This document shows, piece after piece, positions 1 through 6,790 of a stretch of 8,174 nucleotides of DNA (positions are counted from its first letter, which is position 1; each line of letters opens with the position of its first letter). The notes below the pieces were generated by a model. The model was not told the origin of the DNA and made no database searches. It saw nothing but the letters and a program-made list of their open reading frames with translations. The stretch is from Oscillospiraceae bacterium (lineage in GTDB: Bacteria > Bacillota > Clostridia > Oscillospirales > Ruminococcaceae): contig JAHZBJ010000095.1 of assembly GCA_019423445.1 (NCBI GenBank), positions 1 through 8,174 on the forward strand. Reading direction: 5' to 3'. A program made the position numbers and the translations under genes.

Positions 1-729
1 ATGCAGGCCATCCGGGGCAACGATATCTCCATGATCCTTGCCGACCCTATGAGCAGCCTGAATCCCACTCACACCGTGGGCGCCCAGATCGGCGAGGTCC
101 TTGAGCTGCACCACCCTGAATACACCAAGGCCCAGGTCCAGGAAAAGGTTGAGGAAATGCTGGAAATGGTGGGTATCCCCCGTGACCGTAAGGATGAATA
201 TCCCCATCAGTTCTCCGGCGGCATGAAGCAGCGTATCGTTATTGCTATGGCTCTGGCCTGCAATCCCCGTCTCCTTCTGGCCGACGAGCCCACCACCGCC
301 CTGGATGTCACCATCCAGGCCCAGGTGCTGAAAATGATGAACGAACTTCAGGAAAAACTGGATACCGCCATGCTCCTCATCACCCACGATCTGGGAGTCG
401 TGGCTCAGGTGTGTAATTCCGTGGCCATCATCTACGCCGGTGAGATCATCGAGATCGGTACCGTGGAAGACATCTACGAAGGAGCGGAACACCACCCCTA
501 CACTGTGGGGCTTTTCGGTTCCATTCCTGATCTCACCACCAAGACCCGGCGCCTCACCCCCATCGACGGACTGATGCCCGACCTCACCGAGCTGCCCAAA
601 GGCTGCCGCTTCGCGGACCGCTGCCCCAAGTGTATGGATATCTGCCATGAGCAGACACCCGGCATCTGGAGCAACGGGACCCACCAGATCCGCTGCCATC
701 TTTACGCGAAGGAGGGTCAGACCCAATGA
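1..729 (+). CDS. Dipeptide/oligopeptide ABC transporter ATP-binding protein, DppD/OppD type (5' end outside window)
   Basis: ATPase subunit that would sit on the cytoplasmic face of a peptide-family importer, paired with the next gene product. The visible 242 residues begin after the Walker A motif, so the true start is upstream and the ATG at position 1 is an internal Met. Seen in order: Q-loop region ISMILADPMSSLNP (residues 9-22), signature FSGGMKQ (71-77), Walker B LLLADEP (91-97) with the catalytic Glu, and H-loop ITHD with His129. The C-terminal Opp/Dpp tail has Cys202, Cys208, Cys215 and Cys232 (GCRFADRC...C...C), the spacing known to hold a [4Fe-4S] cluster in DppD/OppD proteins. The Q-loop Gln of the usual FQDP is Ala14 here. 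The stop overlaps the next start as ATGA, so the two are translationally coupled. The family is certain; the D versus F subtype rests on gene order. Confidence 0.95.
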   Translation: MQAIRGNDISMILADPMSSLNPTHTVGAQIGEVLELHHPEYTKAQVQEKVEEMLEMVGIPRDRKDEYPHQFSGGMKQRIVIAMALACNPRLLLADEPTTALDVTIQAQVLKMMNELQEKLDTAMLLITHDLGVVAQVCNSVAIIYAGEIIEIGTVEDIYEGAEHHPYTVGLFGSIPDLTTKTRRLTPIDGLMPDLTELPKGCRFADRCPKCMDICHEQTPGIWSNGTHQIRCHLYAKEGQTQ

Positions 730-1682
730 GCCAAGCTGCAACGCCCTTGATTGAAACCAGGGATTTGGTAAAATACTTCAACACCAAAAGTGGTCTGCTC
801 CACGCGGTGGACCACGTGAACATTTCCATCCCCAAGGGCCAGACCCTGGGGGTGGTGGGAGAATCCGGCTGCGGAAAGTCCACCCTGGGCCGCACTATCC
901 TCCGGCTGCTGGAACCCACCAGCGGTGATATTCTCTATAACGGGGAAAGCATCGTTAAATACGACAAACACCAGATGAAGGAAATGCGCAAGAAGATGCA
1001 GATCATCTTCCAGGACCCCTTCACCTCCCTGAACCCCCGTATGTCCATCAGTGAGATTATCGCCGAGCCTATGCGGGTCGCCAAAATGTACGGCAGCAAT
1101 GCCGAACGAGAGGAAAAGGTCTTCCAGCTGATGGAAACCGTTGGTCTTGCCGAGCGTCTGGTCAACAGTTACCCCCATGAGCTGGATGGCGGACGCCGCC
1201 AGCGCGTGGGCATCGCCCGGGCCCTGTCCCTGAACCCGGAATTCATCGTCTGCGATGAGCCTGTGTCCGCTCTGGATGTGTCCATTCAGGCTCAGATCCT
1301 GAACCTGATGATGGATCTGCAGGACAATTTCGGCCTTACCTACATGTTTGTCACCCACGACCTCAGCGTTATCAAGCACATCAGCCAGCACATCGCCGTG
1401 ATGTACCTGGGTCAGTGTGTGGAGTTTGCATCCACCGACGAGCTCTTCCAGCATCCTGTCCACCCCTATACCCAGGCTCTCCTGGCCGCTATCCCCGTCC
1501 CCAGCCTCAAACACCGCAAGGAACTCCACATCATCAAAGGCGAGGTCACCAGCCCCATCAATCCCAAGCCGGGCTGCCGCTTCGCGGACCGGTGTCCACA
1601 TGCCTGCGACAAATGCCATGAAGGAGATATCCCTCTGCGGGAAATCTCTCCCGGGCATTCCGTTGCCTGCTGTTTGGTCTAA
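726..1682 (+). CDS. Dipeptide/oligopeptide ABC transporter ATP-binding protein, DppF/OppF type
   Basis: Second ATPase of the same importer; 318 residues, full length for the family. Walker A GESGCGKST (45-53), Q-loop IIFQDP with Gln96, signature LDGGRRQ (153-159), Walker B FIVCDEP (173-179), H-loop FVTHD with His211. The Opp C-terminal extension has Cys284, Cys290, Cys297 and Cys315/316, again matching the iron-sulfur pattern seen in DppD/DppF tails. The signature is LDGGR instead of LSGGQ, while the Q-loop is normal. The start is supported by GGAGGG at 711-716, 9 nt upstream, and by the ATGA overlap with the previous gene. The two ATPase genes share an exact 20-base segment at 601-620 and 1572-1591, coding for the GCRFADR part of the tail. 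The substrate class is uncertain: these ATPases also serve Ni, glutathione and oligosaccharide importers of the same fold. Confidence 0.95.
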   Translation: MSQAATPLIETRDLVKYFNTKSGLLHAVDHVNISIPKGQTLGVVGESGCGKSTLGRTILRLLEPTSGDILYNGESIVKYDKHQMKEMRKKMQIIFQDPFTSLNPRMSISEIIAEPMRVAKMYGSNAEREEKVFQLMETVGLAERLVNSYPHELDGGRRQRVGIARALSLNPEFIVCDEPVSALDVSIQAQILNLMMDLQDNFGLTYMFVTHDLSVIKHISQHIAVMYLGQCVEFASTDELFQHPVHPYTQALLAAIPVPSLKHRKELHIIKGEVTSPINPKPGCRFADRCPHACDKCHEGDIPLREISPGHSVACCLV

Positions 1683-1700
1683 ATCTGAGAAATACATACA

Positions 1701-1736
1701 AAGGAGGCCGCGGCACTTCCCTGCCGCACATGCGTC
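1701..1736 (+). promoter_or_regulatory. Ribosome binding site separated from its start by a small hairpin
   Basis: AAGGAGG at 1701-1707 is a near-perfect Shine-Dalgarno sequence but lies 29 nt before the ATG at 1737, too far for normal use. A 6-bp stem, GCGGCA (1710-1715) with TGCCGC (1722-1727) and loop CTTCCC, lies between them. If it folds, the effective distance becomes about 11 nt. No in-frame ATG, GTG or TTG lies nearer the site. The ATG at 1730 is out of frame. The bridging role is inferred from spacing only. Confidence 0.5.
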
Positions 1737-2783
1737 ATGAAACAGTTTCCTCTGATTGAAATCACCGCTTCCACTCCCTTTGAGCGCGGAGTCCAGTACG
1801 GTACCCAGGCCAAGGAACATATCGGCGACTGCATCCAGTATTACCGGAACAAGTTCGCCGGCCAGGATTGGGCTACTGTGGTGAAATACGCTATGGACTA
1901 TGTACCCATTATTGAAGAAACCATGCCCGAAATTTTGGAGGAAGCCAAGGGGATCGCCGAAGGTTCCGGCTATTCCTTTGGAGACATTATGGTGGTGAAC
2001 TGCCGCTATGAGATCACCAAGTTCCCCAAGGTTCCCGAGTGCACCACCGGCGCTGTCCTCCCCAAAGCCAGCGAAGGCGGCAACACCTACGCCTGGAAAA
2101 ACTGGGACTATTTCAGCGGCGTGCTGAACCACATTGTTGTGCTTCACTTTAACCTCCCCGACGGCTATCGCGCCGTGGGGTTGGCCGAGGCCGGCCAGAT
2201 GGTTCGGGACGGCATGAACTGCTACGGTGTGGCCATCTGCAACAATAACCTCCAGTCTGTGGAGGACTATCCCGGTGCCGGCATTCCCGCCACCTTCCTG
2301 CGCCGCCGGGTCCTGGCCAGCAAGAGCTTTGACGAGGCAAAAGAATGGATCACTACCTACAAGCGCTGCGTCTCCAACAACATCGTCCTGGTGGGTAAAG
2401 ACCGGGCTTTGGACTTCGAGGTCCATCCCTCCGGCGCCAACGTCATCGAGCCCAACGAGGACGGCGTTCTGGCCCATGCCAACCACTTTGTCCTCCGTCC
2501 TGAACTGGATGCCATCCATGGCCGCCCCAAGAATCGCGACACACGGTTCATTGAGATCATCACCCCCAAGGCCGGCCATATCACTGTGGACGACATCAAA
2601 GAGGCTCTGAAGGATCACAAGTACTATCCCCTCTCCATCTGCGGCCATGTGAATCCCGACGGGGATGAATACGGCCGTGACCGCATGACCGTTTCCTCCA
2701 TGATCGCCGACTTTGACAATCAGGAGGTACACATCTGCGCTGGCAATCCCTGCGAAGGGGAGTACATCGTCTACAAGCTGTAA
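1737..2783 (+). CDS. C45-family Ntn-hydrolase (acyl-CoA:6-aminopenicillanic acid acyltransferase-like amidohydrolase)
   Basis: Probable amide-bond hydrolase or acyltransferase of the N-terminal-nucleophile superfamily; 348 residues, no signal peptide or membrane segment, so cytoplasmic. Family landmarks in order: an N-terminal helical region with FERGVQYGTQ (16-24); VVNCRYEI (86-93); the nucleophile candidate Cys102 in ECTTGAVLP; KNWDYF (121-126); AHANHF (247-251) with the Asn-His pair; and the C-terminal block RMTVSSMIADFDNQEVHICAGNPC (about 316-339), ending in a short beta strand. In the fungal enzyme, autocleavage occurs just before the equivalent Cys. Here cleavage would release a pro-segment of about 101 residues. 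It follows the peptide-type ABC ATPases by 54 nt and is 9-18 nt from the next gene, so an imported peptide, N-acyl amino acid or beta-lactam-like amide is a reasonable substrate guess. The family is well supported; the substrate is unknown. Confidence 0.85.
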   Translation: MKQFPLIEITASTPFERGVQYGTQAKEHIGDCIQYYRNKFAGQDWATVVKYAMDYVPIIEETMPEILEEAKGIAEGSGYSFGDIMVVNCRYEITKFPKVPECTTGAVLPKASEGGNTYAWKNWDYFSGVLNHIVVLHFNLPDGYRAVGLAEAGQMVRDGMNCYGVAICNNNLQSVEDYPGAGIPATFLRRRVLASKSFDEAKEWITTYKRCVSNNIVLVGKDRALDFEVHPSGANVIEPNEDGVLAHANHFVLRPELDAIHGRPKNRDTRFIEIITPKAGHITVDDIKEALKDHKYYPLSICGHVNPDGDEYGRDRMTVSSMIADFDNQEVHICAGNPCEGEYIVYKL

Positions 2784-2789
2784 GACAGC

Positions 2790-2793
2790 GAGG
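2790..2793 (+). promoter_or_regulatory. Ribosome binding site choosing the GTG start at 2802
   Basis: GAGG at 2790-2793, continuing as GAGGTG, lies 8 nt before GTG 2802. The alternative GTG at 2793 is part of this site and has no good Shine-Dalgarno of its own (upstream bases AAGACAGCGA). Confidence 0.5.
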
Positions 2794-2801
2794 TGTCTGA
2801 C

Positions 2802-3917
2802 GTGAAGGAATTTCCCTGCGTATATCTTCGGGGCGGCACCAGCCGCGCCCTGTTCTTCCGAGAAGAGGACCTTCCCAAGGACCGCTCCCTGTGGCCTGGG
2901 ATCTTTCTCAAAGCCCTGGGCCACCGCCGGGACGAAAACGGAAAGGCCCCTGCCATGGGGCCGGATTACCCCACCAACAAAGTGGCGGTCATCTCCCCTT
3001 CCCCCCGGCCCGACGCCGATGTGGAGTATAACTTTTTCCAGACTGACCCTGTAAACATGATGGTGGACAACCGGGGCAACTGCGGCAACATGTCCTCGGC
3101 AGTGGGTCCTTACGCCATCAACGAAGGGCTGGTCAAAGCCGTGGAGCCAGTGACCACGGTCCGGATCTTCAACACCAACACCCAGCGGATTATCTCCTCC
3201 CGGGTAGAGGTGGAAAACGGCAAAGCCGCCACCAAAGGCGACGCCAGGATCTTTGGGGTCCCCGGTACTGCCTCCCCCATCTACCTGACCTTTGAAAACC
3301 CAGGCGGAGGCTTCTCCGGGAAGCTCTTCCCCACCGGCAGCCCCAAAGATGTTCTGGATGTACCCGGCTTTGGTCCTCTGGAGGTCACCCTTATCGACTG
3401 CACCAATCCCGTTGTACTGCTTCGCGCCCGGGATGTCGGACTCACCGGCAGTGAGATTCTGGAGATCAACAAAAACCCTGCCCTTCTGAAAACCCTGGAC
3501 ACGGTGCGGGGCCTGGCCGCCCAGAAATTCGGCCTTGTGGAACAGTGGGAGGATGCCGCAAGGACCTCCACCTACATCCCCTTCCTGGCCCTGGTGGCGG
3601 AACCCCAGGATTATGTGAACATTGACGGGGGCTCCATGAAGGGGGAAGAGATGGATATCTGCTGCCGTGCGGTGTTCTCCAAGGTCCACCGGGCCTACCC
3701 CATGTCGGCAGCTGTAGCCACCGCCGCTGCAGCACGGATCCCCGGTACAGTGGCCTCCGAGATGTACCGCCCCAGCTCTCCGGAACAGGTGGTACTGGGC
3801 CATGCCGCGGGCACTACCCCAGTGGGATTGGTTATGGACGGCGAGCGGGTTGTCAGCGGAACCATCCTCCGCACCGCCCAGTATCTTTTCCGAGGCACCA
3901 TTACCATTGAAGATTGA
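2802..3917 (+). CDS. PrpF-family protein (2-methylaconitate / methylitaconate isomerase-like)
   Basis: 371 residues from GTG 2802, or 374 from GTG 2793. PrpF proteins have a diaminopimelate-epimerase-like double fold and isomerise or epimerise carboxylic acids by two-base proton transfer; known members act on methylaconitate (2-methylcitrate cycle) or methylitaconate (nicotinate fermentation). Visible hallmarks, numbered from 2802: FPCVYLRGGTSRALFF at the N terminus, PTNKVAVIS with Lys60, NRGNCGNMSSAVGPYAI with Cys94, and near the end HAAGTTPVGLVMDGERV. The conserved Lys and Cys match residues thought to act in catalysis in this family. Starting at 2802 puts MKEFPCVY-like sequence at the N terminus, as is usual. 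No prpB, prpC, prpD or acnD is in the window, so a propionate role is unsupported. The position after a transporter and an amidohydrolase suggests it processes a product of that hydrolase. It ends the operon, before a strong hairpin. Confidence 0.88.
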   Translation: MKEFPCVYLRGGTSRALFFREEDLPKDRSLWPGIFLKALGHRRDENGKAPAMGPDYPTNKVAVISPSPRPDADVEYNFFQTDPVNMMVDNRGNCGNMSSAVGPYAINEGLVKAVEPVTTVRIFNTNTQRIISSRVEVENGKAATKGDARIFGVPGTASPIYLTFENPGGGFSGKLFPTGSPKDVLDVPGFGPLEVTLIDCTNPVVLLRARDVGLTGSEILEINKNPALLKTLDTVRGLAAQKFGLVEQWEDAARTSTYIPFLALVAEPQDYVNIDGGSMKGEEMDICCRAVFSKVHRAYPMSAAVATAAAARIPGTVASEMYRPSSPEQVVLGHAAGTTPVGLVMDGERVVSGTILRTAQYLFRGTITIED

Positions 3918-3933
3918 TCTATCCTGTCTTCCT

Positions 3934-3972
3934 AAATAGGAGGGGACAGCAAATGCTGTCCCCTCCTATTTT
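3934..3972. terminator. Strong hairpin terminator between convergent operons
   Basis: A perfect 17-bp stem, AAATAGGAGGGGACAGC (3934-3950) pairing with 3955-3971, with loop AAAT. It lies 17 nt after the prpF-like stop and ends in TTTT. On the plus strand it is a good intrinsic terminator, though its U-run is short and partly inside the stem. Because the outer stem is A/T on both sides and the right-hand operon converges on it, it could also stop minus-strand transcripts (inference). Confidence 0.85.
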
Positions 3973-4126
3973 CTGCCCGGCCGCACCTGGCCGTTCTGAT
4001 GTGTTTTAGATACAGACGGGTTTTCTCCACGGAGAAAACAATGGGCTTTTATCTTCGCCGCGGTTTAAGGCGCTCTCTGGCCTGGAACACCGCTCTGCAA
4101 ACACACAAAACCGGATTCCCCTCCAT
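3973..4126. other. Convergent intergenic region with two minor hairpins
   Basis: No gene is seen here. Two inverted repeats are present. The first is a GC-only 5-bp stem at 3978-3982/3989-3993. The second is an 8- to 9-bp stem, GTTTTCTCC/GGAGAAAAC, at 4020-4028/4031-4039. The second lies 88 nt past the DUF4261 stop and could end or protect the minus-strand transcript, but neither has a clear U-run on either strand. Confidence 0.4.
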
Positions 4127-5005
4127 TTACCGCCCTCCGGAAGCAAACTTTCCCATATGAATATCCAGCACGGCTCTTGGGGGTTGGATCAGAGCATCCT
4201 CATAGCAGCACTTCCATTGAACTTTGCGGCTCATCCTTCCATCCACTATTCCATCTACAGTTTCCCCATCTTGGATAGGATTGTCATTCTCTAAAATATA
4301 TGATGCCACATTGTAGGCATGGTTCACCACCCAGTTGGGATCCATGCCATGGAAGTGATACTGGAGGTCCGGCAAAAAGAGAGTACTCATGCCCACTGTG
4401 TCGATGAGCATATCCTCGGTCCCCTGAATGTTAAAGAACCGGACATTGACGCCAAAACGGATGAAGCGGTCCGGCCCCTCTATCTGGTGGGCACGAACAT
4501 CTTCCGCCAGAAACAACTTGCCGCAGTTCTGGAAGTAGAACGCCTCACAAGTGGGATACAACTCCGCAAGAGCTTCCAAAAAGTCTGCATCCAAATTAGC
4601 TCGCTCCACTGCTGGAAGGGCCGCCGCCAACATGTCAATGGCCACCACCTGATACTGACACTCTTGGAAGATTCGTTCCCGGTCCTCCTGGCAGTCCCAC
4701 ATCTGGCTCATAAGGAACGCGTCGAAGCCTTTGCCTTTAAATTTGTCGCATCCCATCACCATCAACTGCACCGGGGCCTTGCCATCCTTGAATTCCGCCA
4801 TATGCTCCAGGGCTGCAAAGCCCGCAGTTTTTTTATCATGGTAGAAGCACTCCACCGCACCGATGTGCTTTTCCATCACGGCGGTCATGCTGTCCCTGTC
4901 CGGCATAGGCACCGGCTCTTTAAACAACATTTGGATAAGATAAGGGCCACCGGGCCGGGAACCTTTTTCATCTGTTAGATCCTGCTGAAACACTTCGTTG
5001 CTCAT
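4127..5005 (-). CDS. DUF4261 domain protein (putative immunity protein)
   Basis: 292 residues, soluble, no signal peptide. The C-terminal half carries the features I associate with DUF4261: VRFFNIQG (188-195), then DTVGMSTLFLPDLQYHFHGMDP (about 202-223), then NHAYNVASYILENDNP with DGETVDG. The N-terminal half begins with YLIQMLFKEPVPMP, also typical. DUF4261 proteins have been described by comparative genomics among immunity proteins of polymorphic toxin systems; no enzyme activity is established and I see no catalytic motif. AGGAGG lies 7 nt before the ATG. The gene is last in the operon, 20 nt after the SUFU gene, and both proteins begin MSNE with very similar leaders. Role as an immunity factor is inferred from family and context. 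Confidence 0.8.
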   Translation of the reverse strand: MSNEVFQQDLTDEKGSRPGGPYLIQMLFKEPVPMPDRDSMTAVMEKHIGAVECFYHDKKTAGFAALEHMAEFKDGKAPVQLMVMGCDKFKGKGFDAFLMSQMWDCQEDRERIFQECQYQVVAIDMLAAALPAVERANLDADFLEALAELYPTCEAFYFQNCGKLFLAEDVRAHQIEGPDRFIRFGVNVRFFNIQGTEDMLIDTVGMSTLFLPDLQYHFHGMDPNWVVNHAYNVASYILENDNPIQDGETVDGIVDGRMSRKVQWKCCYEDALIQPPRAVLDIHMGKFASGGR

Positions 5006-5025
5006 GGTTTATCCTCCTGTTCTGT

Positions 5026-6069
5026 TTACTGGATTATCTGAATCACCTTTCCATCTTTATCAGTAATTTTTGTGGGGACCAGCTCCACTGTTAGGGGAAA
5101 CAGAGTCAGCGGATAGGTTCCGGCATGGGGCCGGAGCAGATCGCACAACTCGGCCAATGGATTTGCTGGCAGGGTCAGGATAAGCACACCATTCTCTTCA
5201 CTGATTCCTGCTTGTTCCCCCGGTTGAAATAGAACCGACTGATCCGAGCCCTGAAGCAACAAACTGCGTCCCTTTCCAACCCTGGCCCGAAGCATACGGA
5301 CCAGGGTCTTGTCGTGGCCTGCGCCAAGGCGTATGGTACCACAGCCGTTTTCCATCTTAAAGCCTAATTCATCCATGTAGAGGAACCCAGTGGAGGAGCC
5401 ATCTCGCTCCACCCCCTCCTGCCAAATCCTTTGAAAATCTGAGTCCTCCATCACGGAAGTGCGGGACAAGTCGGTAACACACAGAGGAAACTGCCGCTCC
5501 AGCGCCGTAAGAAACTTTGCCCCATCCCAGCACATCATGGCGTTCATTTCATCCTCTGTGAGGCCCACAACCTGCAAAAAAGCCATGTGACCGTTTGGGG
5601 TGTTCAGTTCTTTCAGTTCTGGGTCGGCCCGGAAACCCAAAGCGGTAAGGCGGGTATCTGTCTCCAACGCAATAGGGCCGTTGGCGTTCATATGGTGACC
5701 AGGGCCGAAGACGTTGCCACTGGAAAACACATAACGGGCCAGATTCTGCAACAGGCTCACCGGCCAGACGGGAGGTTCTTCCTCATTTTCTCGCTTCAAC
5801 CGGAAAGTTAGTTCAAAGCCATATCCGCTGGTCTCCAGGTCTTCGCTCTCCTTTTCATAGAGCTCGGTGAATCCGTAGGTGACGTAGTGCCAATGGGGCA
5901 TTTCCTTTTCGCTTTTCCACACCTCTACACCATCCAACGGGTCGTTTCCTCCCAGAAAGGCCGGAATAATCGTTCCGTAATAGATTCCCTCCTGGCCTGG
6001 GTAGATCTGCTGTAAGGCGCCGGAGATGGCATCAAATCCGGCTTGATTCAGTTGGGTTTCATTGCTCAT
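5026..6069 (-). CDS. Suppressor of fused (SUFU) domain protein, putative immunity protein
   Basis: 347 residues. The SUFU-like region covers about residues 15-200. Key blocks are PHWHYVTYGFTELYEKE (58-74), GYGFELTFRL (82-91), PPVWPVSLLQNLARYVF (99-115), and FLQVVGLTEDEM (164-175) followed by WDGAKFL. The C-terminal part, about 220-347, is a beta-rich extension typical of bacterial members and carries no motif I recognise. Bacterial SUFU proteins are a recognised immunity family in polymorphic toxin loci, where they are thought to bind and block a partner toxin; they are not Hedgehog-pathway proteins in this setting. GGAGG lies 7 nt before the ATG, which overlaps the upstream stop as ATGA, so translation is coupled to the preceding (apparently frameshifted) gene. 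The domain call is strong; the toxin partner is unknown. Confidence 0.85.
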   Translation of the reverse strand: MSNETQLNQAGFDAISGALQQIYPGQEGIYYGTIIPAFLGGNDPLDGVEVWKSEKEMPHWHYVTYGFTELYEKESEDLETSGYGFELTFRLKRENEEEPPVWPVSLLQNLARYVFSSGNVFGPGHHMNANGPIALETDTRLTALGFRADPELKELNTPNGHMAFLQVVGLTEDEMNAMMCWDGAKFLTALERQFPLCVTDLSRTSVMEDSDFQRIWQEGVERDGSSTGFLYMDELGFKMENGCGTIRLGAGHDKTLVRMLRARVGKGRSLLLQGSDQSVLFQPGEQAGISEENGVLILTLPANPLAELCDLLRPHAGTYPLTLFPLTVELVPTKITDKDGKVIQIIQ

Positions 6070-6763
6070 TTGGTTTCCTCCTCTTTGTCAGGGAACAACT
6101 TGAATCTAAACTCCAGCTCCTGATGGACGATCTCTTGGGGAAGCTTCCGGGGATTGGCGATCAGATACCAGGCCCGGTAAGTCCGTTTTTCCATGTCCTT
6201 TTCCTGAAGGTAGAGCTGATAACCCGCCTCATCCTCGTCAGTCCATGTGTCATACTGTTTCTGGGTCCGGACATGGTTTCCCACAACCGCGTCCAATTCC
6301 TCTGCAGTGCGGCTTGCCGCCCAGGCGTGATCCACATAGACGGCATGGTAAAAATGGTAGATCTGCAATCCTATCAACTGCCGCTCTTTGCTTTCCTGTG
6401 TCTTACGCAATTCCTCCCGCCGCCGGTATTCCGCCAGCTGCTTCGGCGTCCCATAGCGCTCGATCATCTGCTCCTTCACATAAATGGTCCAACTGTAATC
6501 CTCCGGCTGGGTAAAGGGAACACAGACCAACTGAAGCGCCTCTGCCGGGTCCGCCTCAAAACGCTCAATAAAGTCCAGGTAGTTGGCTTTGGCCAATGGG
6601 ATAAAGGTATTCAGAAGCCCGGTGTTCAACTGTAAGTTCTCCGTCAGCAGCTGGAATCGGGAACCGCCCGCAGGCGCTTTTATCCCTTTTCGCCCAGACC
6701 CAGCCCGTCCCACAGGTAGCCCAGAGCTTTCTGAAATATATCTGCCCGGTGCTTTTGCTCCAT
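6066..6763 (-). CDS. Unrecognised charged protein, apparently frameshifted near its 5' end
   Basis: I do not recognise this family. The best start is the ATG at 6763, 7 nt after GGAGGTG. It opens a protein-like frame, MEQKHRADIFQKALGYLW..., but meets TAA at 6682-6680 after 27 codons. The long frame that continues to 6066 is the -1 frame. Adding one base at the AAAAGGG run (6690-6684) joins them into a 232-residue protein reading GLGLGEKG then IKAPAGGSRFQLL. Read in the long frame alone, the first 30 residues from GTG 6773 look non-biological and overlap the ribosome binding site. The rest is helical and charged, with a Lys/Glu/Arg-rich stretch (RRREELRKTQESKERQL) and many Tyr/Trp residues, and no membrane segment. 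Its stop overlaps the SUFU start. It may be a decayed gene, a sequencing error, or a -1 frameshift gene. Position suggests an immunity-type partner (inference). Confidence 0.65.
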
Positions 6764-6770
6764 AGTCATC

Positions 6771-6777
6771 CACCTCC
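6771..6777 (-). promoter_or_regulatory. Ribosome binding site fixing the start at 6763
   Basis: GGAGGTG on the minus strand lies 7 nt before ATG 6763. The ATG at 6769 in the same frame is only 1 nt away, and GTG 6773 (another frame) lies inside the site. This is the main reason to believe the first 27 codons are read in a different frame from the rest. Confidence 0.7.
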
Positions 6778-6790
6778 GGGCAAGACTCTA

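Noticed and set aside
1..3. ATG at the first base as the true start of the D-type ATPase
   Set aside because: The Walker A motif, which must precede the Q-loop, would be missing. The gene is cut by the window edge.
717..3803. A 1028-codon open frame on the minus strand under three plus-strand genes
   Set aside because: It is antisense to the ATPase, C45 and PrpF-like genes, all of which have clear family motifs. The long opening follows from GC-rich codon bias; its translation is Gly/His/Val-rich with no domain.
4020..4039. GTTTTCTCC/GGAGAAAAC inverted repeat as the terminator of the minus-strand operon
   Set aside because: No U-run follows on the minus strand. It is listed only as a hairpin in the intergenic region.
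4319..4978. A 219-codon plus-strand open frame
   Set aside because: Antisense to the DUF4261 gene, whose family motifs are clear; His-rich shadow translation.
6771..6773. GTG at 6773 as start of the gene ending at 6066
   Set aside because: It lies inside the GGAGGTG ribosome binding site and its first 30 residues look non-coding, while the other frame gives a protein-like N terminus.
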